From the NCBI RefSeq assembly GCF_000001735.4, contig NC_003075.7, positions 10,231,001-10,295,000 on the forward strand: a stretch of 64,000 bases of DNA, given 5' to 3'. Every line of letters begins with the position of its first letter. Positions within the stretch are counted from its first letter, which is position 1. The position numbers were made by a program, and so were the translations under genes. Below are positions 47,492-58,109 of this stretch, in pieces. Source of the stretch: Arabidopsis thaliana (taxonomy: Eukaryota > Streptophyta > Magnoliopsida > Brassicales > Brassicaceae). A model generated the notes under the pieces. The model saw nothing but the letters and a program-made list of their open reading frames with translations. It had not been told where the DNA came from and searched no databases.

Positions 47492-48949
47492 TACTTCACA
47501 TAACAAGACATCAGTGGATTTGAAGGAAGAAGAAGGGTAAAATGGGAAATGTAAGTGAGAATCTCTATAAGTGAAGAAGTAATGTGTGAAGAGGGAATTA
47601 TAAGTGAGAGAGAGACAGGTCTTTGCACAGCTCAGCCCTATTCATATACTCTTCACTTATTATAACACTGTCTGTTTTACACTGTCAAAAGTGTAATGTT
47701 AATTAATTGATGTGTGTCCATGAATTACCTAACAATTATATAAATGTATGATCGACTTTTTGGTTTCTTTTTTGAACTAATCACATGATTGATTATATAC
47801 GTTACAAATTATAATTGTTTAATGATTTTGGTCAACACTAAAGTTTTGATTAGAGACAATTTACATTGCTCTAGGCATTAGGTAGTTAATTTTGTTTAGC
47901 ATCATTTCAACTATTAATTATTACTTGCTGATATTGGAAACCTTTTGTGATTAGCCATACATTTGGATTAAATTTTGGTAAAGACTTGTTAATAATTTTG
48001 TTTGCATCATGAACTATTCCAATACAACGATTAGTTGCATTGGAAAACATTTATATCTACTAATAATTTTTTGATCAAAGTTTGGTAAATACTACTTGTT
48101 ACTAATAGGCCATCACACGGTTTTTAATATAAGCATATCCATAATGATGCTTGTGTACAATTTGAATCAGAATATCTAACCGAAGCCAAAAAAAAAGAGC
48201 TCCATTGTTAAAAGTTCTCATTTAAAAGAAATTTGAATCTAAATGAACTCAATTATCGTTATCTCTCGCTTGACATGGATTATCAATGTTGTTAAAGCCC
48301 ATAAAATGAAAATGTTGCTGTGCTTTGTATTTTACAGCTATCATGTCAAACAGTAAGTTAAATGAATTAGTTGAAACTCGTAACTCACGTGTATTCATTT
48401 TTTTCTTTTGAGGTGTCACTACTCACTAGTCCAAAACATAAATAAAGTTCAACAGTTAACTGTTCTTATGTCGGAATTGTCTTAAAACGACATGACCCAC
48501 AGTAATAATATACCTTTATATTTCTCTATATATATTGGATCGACAGAATATGAAATAATGTTTATATTTACCCTTGATGTTATTGCGATTGTCTATAATA
48601 TAAATTTAAATGCTAAGTTTTTTTTGTATATATGGAATAATGGTTTGCTTCAGTCTTTGTAATTTATAAATTTATAAATTGTGCCAAATGTTTGGCAAAA
48701 AACATAAATAATGTGCCAAGTATATTATTTTATGGCGAGTGATTCAATTCATTTTTTATATTTTGTTCCATCCTCTTCTTATACCTTTGCTTGCAAATAT
48801 GAAAATATGAACTATAATGTGTTATCAATCAGATGTTCCAGTTCATGTAGAGTTGTAGACGCATATAAATTTGGTTTTCTTGATTCATAAATGATTTACG
48901 ATAAATCATAACAAGTTAAAGTGTTTACATTTATAGATTGGATACTAGT
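47492..48949. other. LRX5 promoter and degraded DOGL upstream unit
   Basis: The first few hundred bases are the LRX5 leader and promoter. The stretch 48265-48400 (TTGACATGGATTATCAATGTTG, AAAGCCCATAAAAT, CACGTGTATTCATTTT) matches 51205-51285 between DOGL2 and DOGL3. It is therefore the outer flank of a third, older tandem unit whose gene is mostly lost. Nothing coding is seen before 48950. Confidence 0.5.
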
Positions 48950-49158
48950 AAGCTGATAAGCTGAGGTTTGAGACACTTAGGAAGATCGTGGGTGTTGTTA
49001 CGCCGGTTCAAGCGGCATAGTATTTGCTCGCCGAGTAAAGATTAAACTTGTCGTTGCAAGAGTGGGGAAGAGTTAGAGAAAGGCGTGGGTGTGCACGTGG
49101 GGAGGATGCAACCGCCGCAAGAGGCGGAGCCGGGAAGTCAAACTTAACCACTTGTTGA
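48950..49158 (+). pseudogene. Truncated DOGL pseudogene
   Basis: Only the 3' coding end of a DOGL gene remains. It reads ADKLRFETLRKIVGVVTPVQ, almost identical to DOGL3, then an in-frame TAG at 49018-49020 where DOGL3 has a Glu codon. A second stop, TAA at 49036-49038, follows, then LSLQEWGRVRERRGC and a Gly/Ala-rich tail ending at the usual stop. All sequence for the first three quarters of the protein is missing. The 3' flank up to about 49350 also matches the DOGL3 3' flank (shared AAGCTTTTGCT...AACAAAAGCT), which shows it came from a tandem duplication and not a retrocopy. Confidence 0.85.
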
Positions 49159-49840
49159 TGTGAGTACGTGAGTTTGAGGTACGTATAGTAGATAATCTTT
49201 TTGTAATATTGTCTAAGTAGAGAAGAGATCATGTTAGGTGTCTTAATGTGTATACGAGAGTGAGACGTAGTAGTAGAGTACCACTACCGACATGATGCAT
49301 GCCTAAGCTTTTGCTGTTGTCGTCTTATACACATAAGGAATAACAAAAGCTCCAACAAGTCTAGCGACGCTTACTCTTTGTCTATGAATACAGACAAGTT
49401 TTTTTCTTATACCATGATTTGTTTTTGTTTATTTGAGTTATTTTTTTCACTGTCGAGTTACTAAAATACTACTAGTTTATACGTTTCATATGAAATTTAT
49501 GGGTTTTTTTTTTTGCACGACTTAGATATTATTTTTTACCAACTTAAATTTATGGGTTTTTCTTGCCAACATAATTTGTTTTGTTTTATTTTGATTGTTT
49601 TTCTGTAAAATTTTAGATGTACTTGTATGATTCAGAAAAGAAGATATTATTTCATTTTTCAAAGTGAAGTATGTCCAAAATAATTTTGTCAGGCACTAGT
49701 ATTATTCATCTGCGTTTTGTCCGTTTACATATAAACTCAAATATCTACAAACCAAGAGCGATAACATCCAATTTAATAAAGGTTAAAGCACGATTTCACA
49801 AAAACCCACCGCGTAGTGATTAGATTACACGTACCGTATG

Positions 49841-49918
49841 CATGCATTTACATTTACATGTATCTAAACCACATTAAAAAAAAGATACACATATATGCAC
49901 CGATCCAATGTATATAAG
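49841..49918 (+). promoter_or_regulatory. DOGL2 promoter: RY site and TATA box
   Basis: TGCATGCA (RY core CATGCA at 49841-49846) lies about 130 bp before the DOGL2 start, and TATATAAG at 49911-49918 about 55 bp before it. The surrounding sequence (GATTACACGTACCGT) is shared with the DOGL3 promoter. Confidence 0.65.
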
Positions 49919-49972
49919 ACCATACGGGAATTACATTTTAATAACTAACCAGCTAAAAACAATAAGAGAGAT

Positions 49973-50740
49973 ATGGAAAGATCTTCGAGTTATGGGGTTG
50001 AAAAACTTCAAAAAAGATGTTACCATGAGTGGATGAGTTTACAAACTAAACACATAGATGATCTCAAAGAAGCACTCATGTGTCAACGAAACAACGATGA
50101 CAAACTCGAAGACCTCGTTGGTAAAATCGTCAATGACTACCACACATATGCGGGAAAACGATCAGAGCTCTCGTACCGATGCTGCGCTCACTACTTTGCA
50201 CCGTCGTGGAACACTCCTATAGAGAACAGTATGCTATGGATGGGAGGATGTCGTCCTTCTTCTTTCATTAGACTTATATACGCACTTTGTGGATCCCAGG
50301 CCGAAACTCAGCTTTCTCAATATCTTCTTAAGATCGATGACGACTTCGATATAAACCATGGTGGTTTCATGAGTGATCTTACCGCGACACAGCTTGGAAA
50401 ACTCAATGACTTGCATTTGGAGGTAATAAAGAAAGAAGACAAGATTACGAAGACATCTGCGAATTTTCAAGACGATGTGGCGGATTTGCCAATCGCGGAT
50501 GTGGTGCATGCTGATGTAGCGGTGGAGGATGCTTTGGATAAGCATGAAGAGGGAATGGCGGTTTTACTGGCGGAGGCTGATAAACTGAGGTTTGAGACGC
50601 TTAGGAAGATTGTGGACGTTGTCACACCGCTTCAAGCGGTGGAGTTTTTGCTTGCCGGAAAAAGATTACAGCTGTCGTTGCACGACCGGGGAAGAGTTAG
50701 AGCAGATGTTTGTGGAGGAGTGGGGGGCGCCGCTGTCTGA
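49973..50740 (+). CDS. DOGL2: DOG1-like protein DOGL2, with altered C-terminus
   Basis: Single exon, 255 residues. It closely resembles DOGL3 for most of its length: CYHEWMSLQTKHIDDLKEAL, FAPSWNTPIENSMLWMGGC, LRFETLRKIVDVVTPLQAVE and FLLAGKRLQLSLHDRGRVR. It lacks the roughly ten residues that DOGL3 has between DMPIAIA and VVVEDALDK. After GRVRA it diverges into a short Gly/Val/Ala tail, probably from small deletions near the end. The conserved Trp of HEWGR is Arg here. The gene may be losing function, although the frame is open and promoter elements are intact. No intron is needed, unlike DOGL1 and DOGL4. I recall At4g18680. Confidence 0.83.
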   Translation: MERSSSYGVEKLQKRCYHEWMSLQTKHIDDLKEALMCQRNNDDKLEDLVGKIVNDYHTYAGKRSELSYRCCAHYFAPSWNTPIENSMLWMGGCRPSSFIRLIYALCGSQAETQLSQYLLKIDDDFDINHGGFMSDLTATQLGKLNDLHLEVIKKEDKITKTSANFQDDVADLPIADVVHADVAVEDALDKHEEGMAVLLAEADKLRFETLRKIVDVVTPLQAVEFLLAGKRLQLSLHDRGRVRADVCGGVGGAAV

Positions 50741-51787
50741 AGAGGTGAGGTGGAGCGGGGATGTCAGACAGAGCCACTTGTTAAAGTGCGTGTCAGTCAG
50801 TAGCGTATAATATATGTGTAATATTTGTCTAATTAGAGATGGGTCATGTTTAGTGTGTGCTTCATGTGTATGAGATGTTGCATTATTATTTTCACAGTCG
50901 AATTACTAAATTATTATTTAATTATCTTGTTTTGTTTTGATTGATTTTCTATGACATTTTACTATGTAAAGAGTATAATGTTAACTCTAGTTGTAAATTT
51001 TCCTGGAAAATAAACTTACTAAATAATTTGGAACAGTATATTTAAGTTTTATTTATCATAAAAAATACGTGGAAAAAGCTTAAACAAAACTAGTGGTAGG
51101 TGTTCTTTCAAGACATCCGATAAATTTGGCCAATGGTAATTGGTAACTGACAAACTAATTTGGTGACTGGCAGTTGTTGGATCTTTATATAATTTGAATA
51201 TTCATTTTTGACATAGATTATCATTGTTGTGTAAGCCCATAAAATTAAATGTTGAAATTGTAAGTCGCGTGTATCCATTTTCTTTAGTACCTAAAGAAAA
51301 CTTTGGTTGTTACGAGACCACGAGAGAGCAGGCCCGTCTCAATATAAGATGAGGTTCAAAGTGATATTTTGAAACATTATATTATAGTAGTTTATTTTCG
51401 TTAACCATTATTTACGGAATTCCTACAAAAGGAGGTATTTTATATTTTTTTTGACGTCGGGAAGATATTTTGTATCTTTAATATACTTTCTAAGTGAAAT
51501 AGGTCCAAAAATAGTTTTGTCAAGCACTTTCATCCGTGCCCTTTTGTCTGTTTCCGGCTAAAGCAAAGATCCACAAACCAAGAGAAACTTCCATTTAAGA
51601 AACGTTTAAACCACGATACGATTACACGTACCGTCGTATATGCATGTAGTTGTAATTACATTTTTTACTTAAAAGTATATGACGACAGATAAAAAAACTT
51701 TAAATTGTACATACATGCACCAATCCAATGTATAAAAGGCAAAAGAATAGCGTTAAAATGCATTCACGAACTAACCAACGAAGAAAG
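50741..51787 (+). promoter_or_regulatory. DOGL2 3' flank and DOGL3 promoter
   Basis: The promoter-proximal part is a duplicate of the DOGL2 promoter: GTCCAAAA.TA.TTTTGTCA near 51510, GATTACACGTACCGT near 51620, an RY core TGCATG at 51641-51646 and TATAAAA at 51731-51737. A CAGGCCCGTCTCAA sequence at 51331 resembles a hAT terminus without a visible partner end. Confidence 0.6.
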
Positions 51788-52636
51788 ATGGCGACTAGTT
51801 CTTCGAGTTATGGGATTGAACAACTTCAAAAAGGATGTTACTATGAGTGGATGAGTGTGCAGGCTAAACACATAGTTGATCTCAAAGAAGCACTCATGAG
51901 TCATCGATCCAAAGAAGATCACAAGCTTGAAGAACTCGTTGGTAAAATCGTCAATGACTTCCAAAAATACACCGAAAAACGATCTGAGCTCTCTCGCCGA
52001 AGCTGCTCAAGCTACTTTGCACCGTCGTGGAACTCTCCTCTAGAGAACGGTTTACTATGGATGGGAGGATGTCGTCCATCGTCTTTCATTAGAGTTATTT
52101 ACTCTCTTTGTGGATCCCAAGCCGAAACGCAGCTTTCTCAGTATCTTCTAAAGATCGATGAAAATGTCGAAGTAAACCATGGTGGTTCCATGAGTGATCT
52201 AAACGCGTCGCAGCTTGCAAAAATCAATGATTTGCATATAAAGGTTATAGAGAAAGAGGACAAGATAACAAAGAAATCGGCGAATTTGCAAGAGAATGTT
52301 GCGGATATGCCTATAGCCATCGCGGCTTATGCCACGGACTTGATGAATGGTGACGTGGTGGTGGAAGATGCTTTAGATAAGTATGAGGAGGGCATGGCGG
52401 TTTTAATGGTGGAAGCTGATAAACTGAGGTTTGAGACGCTTAGGAAGATCGTGGATGTTGTTACGCCGGTTCAAGCGGCGGAGTTTTTGCTCGCAGGGAA
52501 AAGATTACACATATCATTGCACGAGTGGGGAAGAGTTAGAGAAGAGCAACGTTTTGGGTGTGTACGTACGGATGCAGCGGCTGCCACGGGAGGAGCGGGA
52601 ACCGAGAAGTCAAAGAGGTCAAGCTTGTTGATGTGA
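51788..52636 (+). CDS. DOGL3: DOG1-like protein DOGL3
   Basis: Single exon, 282 residues from MATSSSSYG. Domains as in DOG1: [40 protein letters not shown] with PSSFIRVIYSLCGSQ, SMSDLNASQLAKINDLH, then the C-terminal helices LRFETLRKIVDVVTPVQAAE and LAGKRLHISLHEWGRVREEQ. The tail is Ala/Gly/Ser-rich. In-frame ATGs at 51728 and 51758 are rejected as starts: the first is part of the TATA box (TATAAAA at 51731-51737) and the second lies about where transcription should begin. This copy looks the more intact of the DOGL2/DOGL3 pair. I recall At4g18690. Confidence 0.88.
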   Translation: MATSSSSYGIEQLQKGCYYEWMSVQAKHIVDLKEALMSHRSKEDHKLEELVGKIVNDFQKYTEKRSELSRRSCSSYFAPSWNSPLENGLLWMGGCRPSSFIRVIYSLCGSQAETQLSQYLLKIDENVEVNHGGSMSDLNASQLAKINDLHIKVIEKEDKITKKSANLQENVADMPIAIAAYATDLMNGDVVVEDALDKYEEGMAVLMVEADKLRFETLRKIVDVVTPVQAAEFLLAGKRLHISLHEWGRVREEQRFGCVRTDAAAATGGAGTEKSKRSSLLM

Positions 52637-52830
52637 GTTTAAAGTTGAATATATATAACTTGTGTTATATTTGTCTATGTAGAGATAAAATCGTGTTTAA
52701 GTGTCTTTATGTGTAATATATGTATGAGAGAGTGCGGCTAGTTTCGAGATGATGCAAGCATAAGCTTTTGCTTTTGTCTTATATAATAACAAAAGCTGAA
52801 AACAATCAAGAGAGTCGAATTTTTTATGAA

Positions 52831-55800
52831 TCTTATATAATAAAGTAAGATTTCCTCAAACTTGTGCTCTAAAAATTTGACAAGTGGCGCTCTATTCATT
52901 CGACATGTGTCATTCTTCTCAAATTTAAATATATTATTTTCCATATTCTTTAAGTTTAAAATTTGGCCTCTCACATAATCGATTAAATGTTTATTTGTAT
53001 ATCTTGAAACAAAATAAACAACATAACTGACCATATAACTTAAGTCATAAATATCATTTACAATATAATAAATTGAATGAAAAAACAATGAATTACTCAT
53101 AATACGTTTCAGTTATGTTGTGAGGTTAATATTCTATTTAATGACACATGTGATATCACGTTTTCTTTTATTTATTATGTCTAACTATTGCAGGTTTTTT
53201 TTTAGTCAACTAAACTGTTCTATTTCATAAATCAAAGCAGTTACGTTACACTAACATAATTATCATTTATGTAATTATGACCATGATTTCAATATTTAGT
53301 ATCATATTTAATATCATTTTTAGTGTAACCCTTCACCTTATAAAATGCAAGACGCTGAATGTCAGTTTTTTTAAGTTGGTTTCTCTGCATTTGTTAACGC
53401 TTGAGGTTGAAGCTTCATTCTTTCTATACGAAGATAATAAAAACGTGCATGGTAAATTTCGGGAATTACTTCGAGAGGTTGCCTGTGAAGCTTCCTAATA
53501 ACCGCCATGTGGAGAAGGAGAAGAAGAAGGAGGTGAAAGAAGAGGAGGTGGAGAATTGGGGGCTTAGAGAGTTGATCGATGGTGGTGACGCTGCTCCTGG
53601 TAGGATTCTTCATAGGAACAACATCAACATCGGTTCCTCAAGGTTTGTTTCTTACAACTCCTTTTAAATTTCTATCATTCTGTGTTGCTTTCGGGATTGT
53701 TTAAACATCGAAATAATATTTTGTGGTCTGCTAAGTCTTTCCACATAATTAAATTGAAAGTAAAGAGAAAAAAAGACAAAGCACGAACCATATGAGTATG
53801 ACGGATTGGAGAAACCAACGAATGGTAATCTCAAAGGTTTGCTTCGTCCTCTGTATTACGTTGTTTTTTATTTTTCTCATTTTCACCAAAGAAATGAACT
53901 AAAATCAAGTTTCTCTCTCTCATTTTTATAATTTTAATATTTGTTTTGTGTAGCCTTTGTATCGTCCAAATGTGGTGATACTGATTCACACTTTGTTACT
54001 TCTCTTCTTTATAACATGTGTTCATGTGTTTTTGCTAATACATACTTTTATAGGTGCAATGGTAGATACAAAGTGGCTTAAAAATTATTACACTAAGAAT
54101 TTCTTAGCAATCATTACACTGAGAATTTCTGTTCATGATGAAGGTAATAGGTAGGCAAATCATATATGTGTTGCTCGATGCTCATCTGTGATGTATATTT
54201 TATTTAATTATTAATGTCATTGTTCTAATTTTTTCTCCAGCTATTTGTGTTTTAACTATTCGAGTCACAACCATAGTCAAAATTTCAAAGTTTAGTAAAT
54301 GGTGTCAAAGGCCTTTAGCTTCACTTTAGTGGTTCGACATGGGAACCTGGTGTCTTCAACCTGCTATTTTATGAACATGTCCGATATTTTAATAGAGGAT
54401 ATAAACATAGTATTAATGGATATACATATATATATATTTAACTAAATATCTTTAAAAACAAAATTTTATGTGACTTTCGTAGGTTTTGAAATAAAGAGGT
54501 TGAGTCAAATTTTAGAGTATATGCATAAGTGAATATGTGAAAGGTGGATTTCTTTTAGAAATGACTTGATGAAAAATGTCTAAGGTACCTTCTCACTTTT
54601 ACATGAGAAACAAAGTATCTTTTACCTTCATTTTCTACTTATTCTTCATGTTTTGAAGTTGACCAATGTTGTTTATAAAATATTTATGTCAAGTTGCTAA
54701 AATTCATATTAATCTTTAAAATTATTTTAGTTTTTCAATGAAAAATACCAACAGTGAGTACTCAACCAAATGATAAACATATATAGCCAAATGTTTATTG
54801 GATCCATATGATATTTCCTGGTTGGTCCTGCTTAATTCATTCACTTTTTATTTTAATGTGTGGCTACTTCTTTAATTTTCGTCTCTTTCATCTAGTTTAT
54901 AGTTTAATATACAAACATTATTCCTATTTGTACACATTTGATTTATTATTGATCTTATGTACTAAACAGTAACTTATAACTCATTTTGCTAATCATAGTA
55001 ATTGAAAGAATGTTTATCTTTTACTTATCATGCTAAATTTATACTATATTTCGTTTCTTAAGTTTTATAGTGACCATAATAATTCGTCTTTTGATGCATT
55101 TGTTGGCAAATGAGGTAATATAGAAAGAAATTACATGGATAAAGATAATATAGAACCTACGAGATTTGATGAATGATGAAACTATACAAAATATATAATC
55201 TTCATTGATATCATTGGTGGGAAATTCTGTTAATTTAAATTATTTTGTATGTTGTTACTTGTTACATTGTACTTTAAATTTTAAATTTATTTAGTTTTCA
55301 ACCGAATTATGGTATATTTTCTTCAATATTTGATTATGTGCATCGAAATAACTTTAAACTTCTTTATTAAAAATCATGTGTATATAGTAAATCATTAGTA
55401 AATAAATTCAATACTTTCTTACCATATTGTTCAAAGATGGAAGAAATAGTAAATAATTTGAATATTAATTGTATAAAGTATTTAGAGTTCTTTTGATATC
55501 AATTAGTATTAATATATCAATATTCATATATGTTAATCTTACTCATTAATCAAGACTTTATCAATCTCACAACTTCAAATCTATTAACTACTTTACAATT
55601 TACACACATACTATAATCAATATGATATATACAATTATGAAATCTTTTACTCAGAGAAATATTGCATATCATTTTCATATATTTAAATAAAACACAAGGC
55701 TTATCTTGTATATCAATATTATAATTTTTCTTTTTTGATCAATTCGATAATTTTTAATTTATAAATACCCAAAATAATTTTAGATTATAATTCATAAACT

Positions 55801-55961
55801 AAATATTTAGTTTAAAACTAAAATATCATAATCACAATATTTATGATATTTTTTATTGAATGTATTATAAAATAATTTAATATTATATCAATATATATTA
55901 ATTATAGACATATATTTCACTACATTCATTTCACCCACGCATCGCGTGGGACATTTTCTAG
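52831..55961. mobile_element. Non-autonomous Helitron
   Basis: A 3131-bp element that begins with TC (TCTTATATAATAAAGTAAG) after an A and ends with CTAG before a T. This is the A-T insertion pattern of Helitrons. A 7-bp-stem hairpin, CCCACGC-ATC-GCGTGGG at 55934-55950, lies 7 bases before the terminal CTAG, the classic 3' end. There are no terminal inverted repeats or target duplication, as expected. No Rep/helicase gene is present, so it is non-autonomous. It lies about 195 bp behind the DOGL3 stop. Its inside is AT-rich except for an exon-like island near 53450-53640. Confidence 0.85.
53447..53640 (+). pseudogene. Captured gene fragment inside the Helitron
   Basis: An open stretch with coding character in an otherwise AT-rich element. 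It starts at ATG (53449 region), reads VNFGNYFERLPVKLPNNRHV, then a Lys/Glu-rich linker, then WGLRELIDGGDAAPGRILHR and NNINIGSSR. It ends at a possible AG-GTTTGT donor. I do not recognise the parent gene. Its location makes it most likely a host exon picked up by the Helitron; no complete gene is present. Confidence 0.5.
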
Positions 55962-58109
55962 TACTAAATAAAGTTGTGATGCTTTTTCCTCTAAACACCG
56001 TGTTATATTTTGTATTTTTCTTATTTTGTTAACACCATGTTAATTGTTCACTATCAAATTACTAACATAAGTAATTTTCAATGTAATGACTCACGATATA
56101 TTATAAATGTTGAAATATTTCATAAGAAAAATACGTGGAAAACCTAACTAAAACCAATGTAAATTGACAATTCGAATTTGTTGGGAATTAGGTGTCGGGA
56201 AGTATTGAATCTTTACATCATTCGAATATTCCTTTTTAAAGGTTTTAGATTTTTTTCTTTTCCAAAGTAAAAACGGTATACACAAATTGGGTAAGAAAGA
56301 GTTAGATGTTTTTTGTTTTGTTTTTGGTGTGCAAAAAGATGGAGATATTTATGAATCAGACAAAACAAAGACTCCAAATTTTAGAAGGTGACATGTACAT
56401 CTCCCGAATCGAGTAAAAGGACTACGTGGTAAACTACATCAACTTGTTCCCCAACACGCTAGCGAGATCGAGAGTGCAAAAGGACTAACCAGGTTTTAAT
56501 TCTGTTTAAAATAAATATGAAATATCATAACTATATAGTTTGAATCGTTTTAGCATTAAGCTAATCTCCGAGGTAAATAATGTTGTTGGCTTAAAGTTTT
56601 AGGGAAACTTCGGACGCATAAAAGAGTCCAAGCCGAAGAAACTCATAACACCAAATCACCCACTTACATAACAACTTTCTTTATAGACTGAAATCATCTA
56701 ATCCAATTAGCCAAAATTTGTACGGATATTGGCGTCTTGCCTCAAATCTTTCTACCACAACTCAATCTTTACAAAAAAAAAAAAAAAATGGTGTAATGTT
56801 TACGAATTTCTAATAATAATATTGTTCTTGCACATATTGATGTGTGGAATTTTGATTGTCAAAGATGTTATCTACAAAAATATACTTAAAGTTCTTCAGT
56901 CACCTTTATCTCATCATAAAATATAATGAAAATGTATATGTTATTTTGATATTACTTCTTGTTCTATCTGTACTTTAAAGGGACATTAACACATTATACC
57001 ACTATAATAATTGTTTCGAAATTTTTAATATGCATTATAAAGCTTTTCTACAAAAGAAAAGACATCCTCATATGGGCTTTAATGGGGGCATGTGCATGTG
57101 GGTTGTGCTGGTAAATTGGGTCACCAGACTCTCACCACTTGCAATTGCATTTTATTTTTTGGTTTAACAAAACAGCCATTATTTCCTTGAGCTAAAAAGA
57201 CAAGGAAAAGTTAATATATTAGCTTTAAATTCAGAGACAGTTTTCTGTTCCTTATTTCCCCCAACAAGTTACATTTGATATTTTCCTTTTGCCCAAAAAA
57301 AAAACAGCAATAAAAGAAAGGGGGAAAAAAGAAAAAAGACAGAGATGATCATTAAGCACATTCAAACAAAATCTCCAAAAAAAAGTTACGAGTCAGTTAC
57401 ATCATCAATGCATCATCATTCATCACCAACATATATATGCTTTACACTCACATGTAAATCGAGCAAAGCTTGGCCATATCAAGAAACAACAGCTTTTGTA
57501 TCCGTGATTGTCAAATCTTACAAATATAATAATTTCCCATAAAAAGACAAATATTTTGCTATCAATTCAAAACCAACTTGCATACACACAAAGACAAACA
57601 CTTCACATGGTTCTTGTCAATTTCTTTACCCACAAATAGATAACATTCACCATCAGAATTTTCCGCTATTAAAATGTTCAAGAATCAACAAAACAAGAAC
57701 ATTCTTCTCTTCTTATTCTTACCCATTTTAGCAAATTAAAAAACAAACCAAAAACAGAAATATAACCAATTATCAGAGATAACAAAAAGTGGATTTTCAA
57801 GAAGAAGAAAGGAACTTTCTTTTATTTATTTCATTGTTTTTATACATATCAAAGATCTGATTATGCGAAACTGTTTACAATTCTCCCATTACAAAAAAAA
57901 ACTGCTAAAAGGTTAGTAAAAAACATAACTCAATTTCTCTAACGATCCTCTCCAACAGAAACATAAGTATTACATATAATTCGATTCTAAATTTCACCAA
58001 CCGTAAGCAGCTTTTTTTCTTTCCCAATCCAGATTACAAAACCCAAAACATACAGTGTACATACATACCCCTCATGATCTCTGGCTTTGTGGTCTTCCAT
58101 CAAGTCCTT
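55962..58109. other. DOGL3 outer 3' flank and CIPK12 3' region
   Basis: The first 280 bp continue the DOGL3 3' flank broken by the Helitron. The remainder is AT-rich with no supportable gene; a plus-strand 65-codon frame at 57345 has no recognisable content. The last few hundred bases are the CIPK12 3' untranslated region. Confidence 0.45.

Larger units (their letters stand above)
48200..56250 (+). repeat. Tandem DOGL duplication array with promoters and flanks
   Basis: Three units of similar design lie head to tail: a decayed one (48.2-49.4 kb, pseudogene), DOGL2 (about 49.65-51.25 kb) and DOGL3 (51.25 kb to about 56.25 kb, enlarged by a Helitron). Shared non-coding blocks include the promoter segment before DOGL2 and DOGL3. 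A 3'-flank segment is also shared (ATACGTGGAAAA...ATCTTTA.AT.ATT.GAATATTC), seen at 51067-51205 and 56131-56235. Confidence 0.65.

Noticed and set aside
51728..51787. Upstream in-frame ATGs for DOGL3
   Set aside because: The ATG at 51728 overlaps the TATA box and the one at 51758 is about at the expected transcription start, so neither is likely to be translated.
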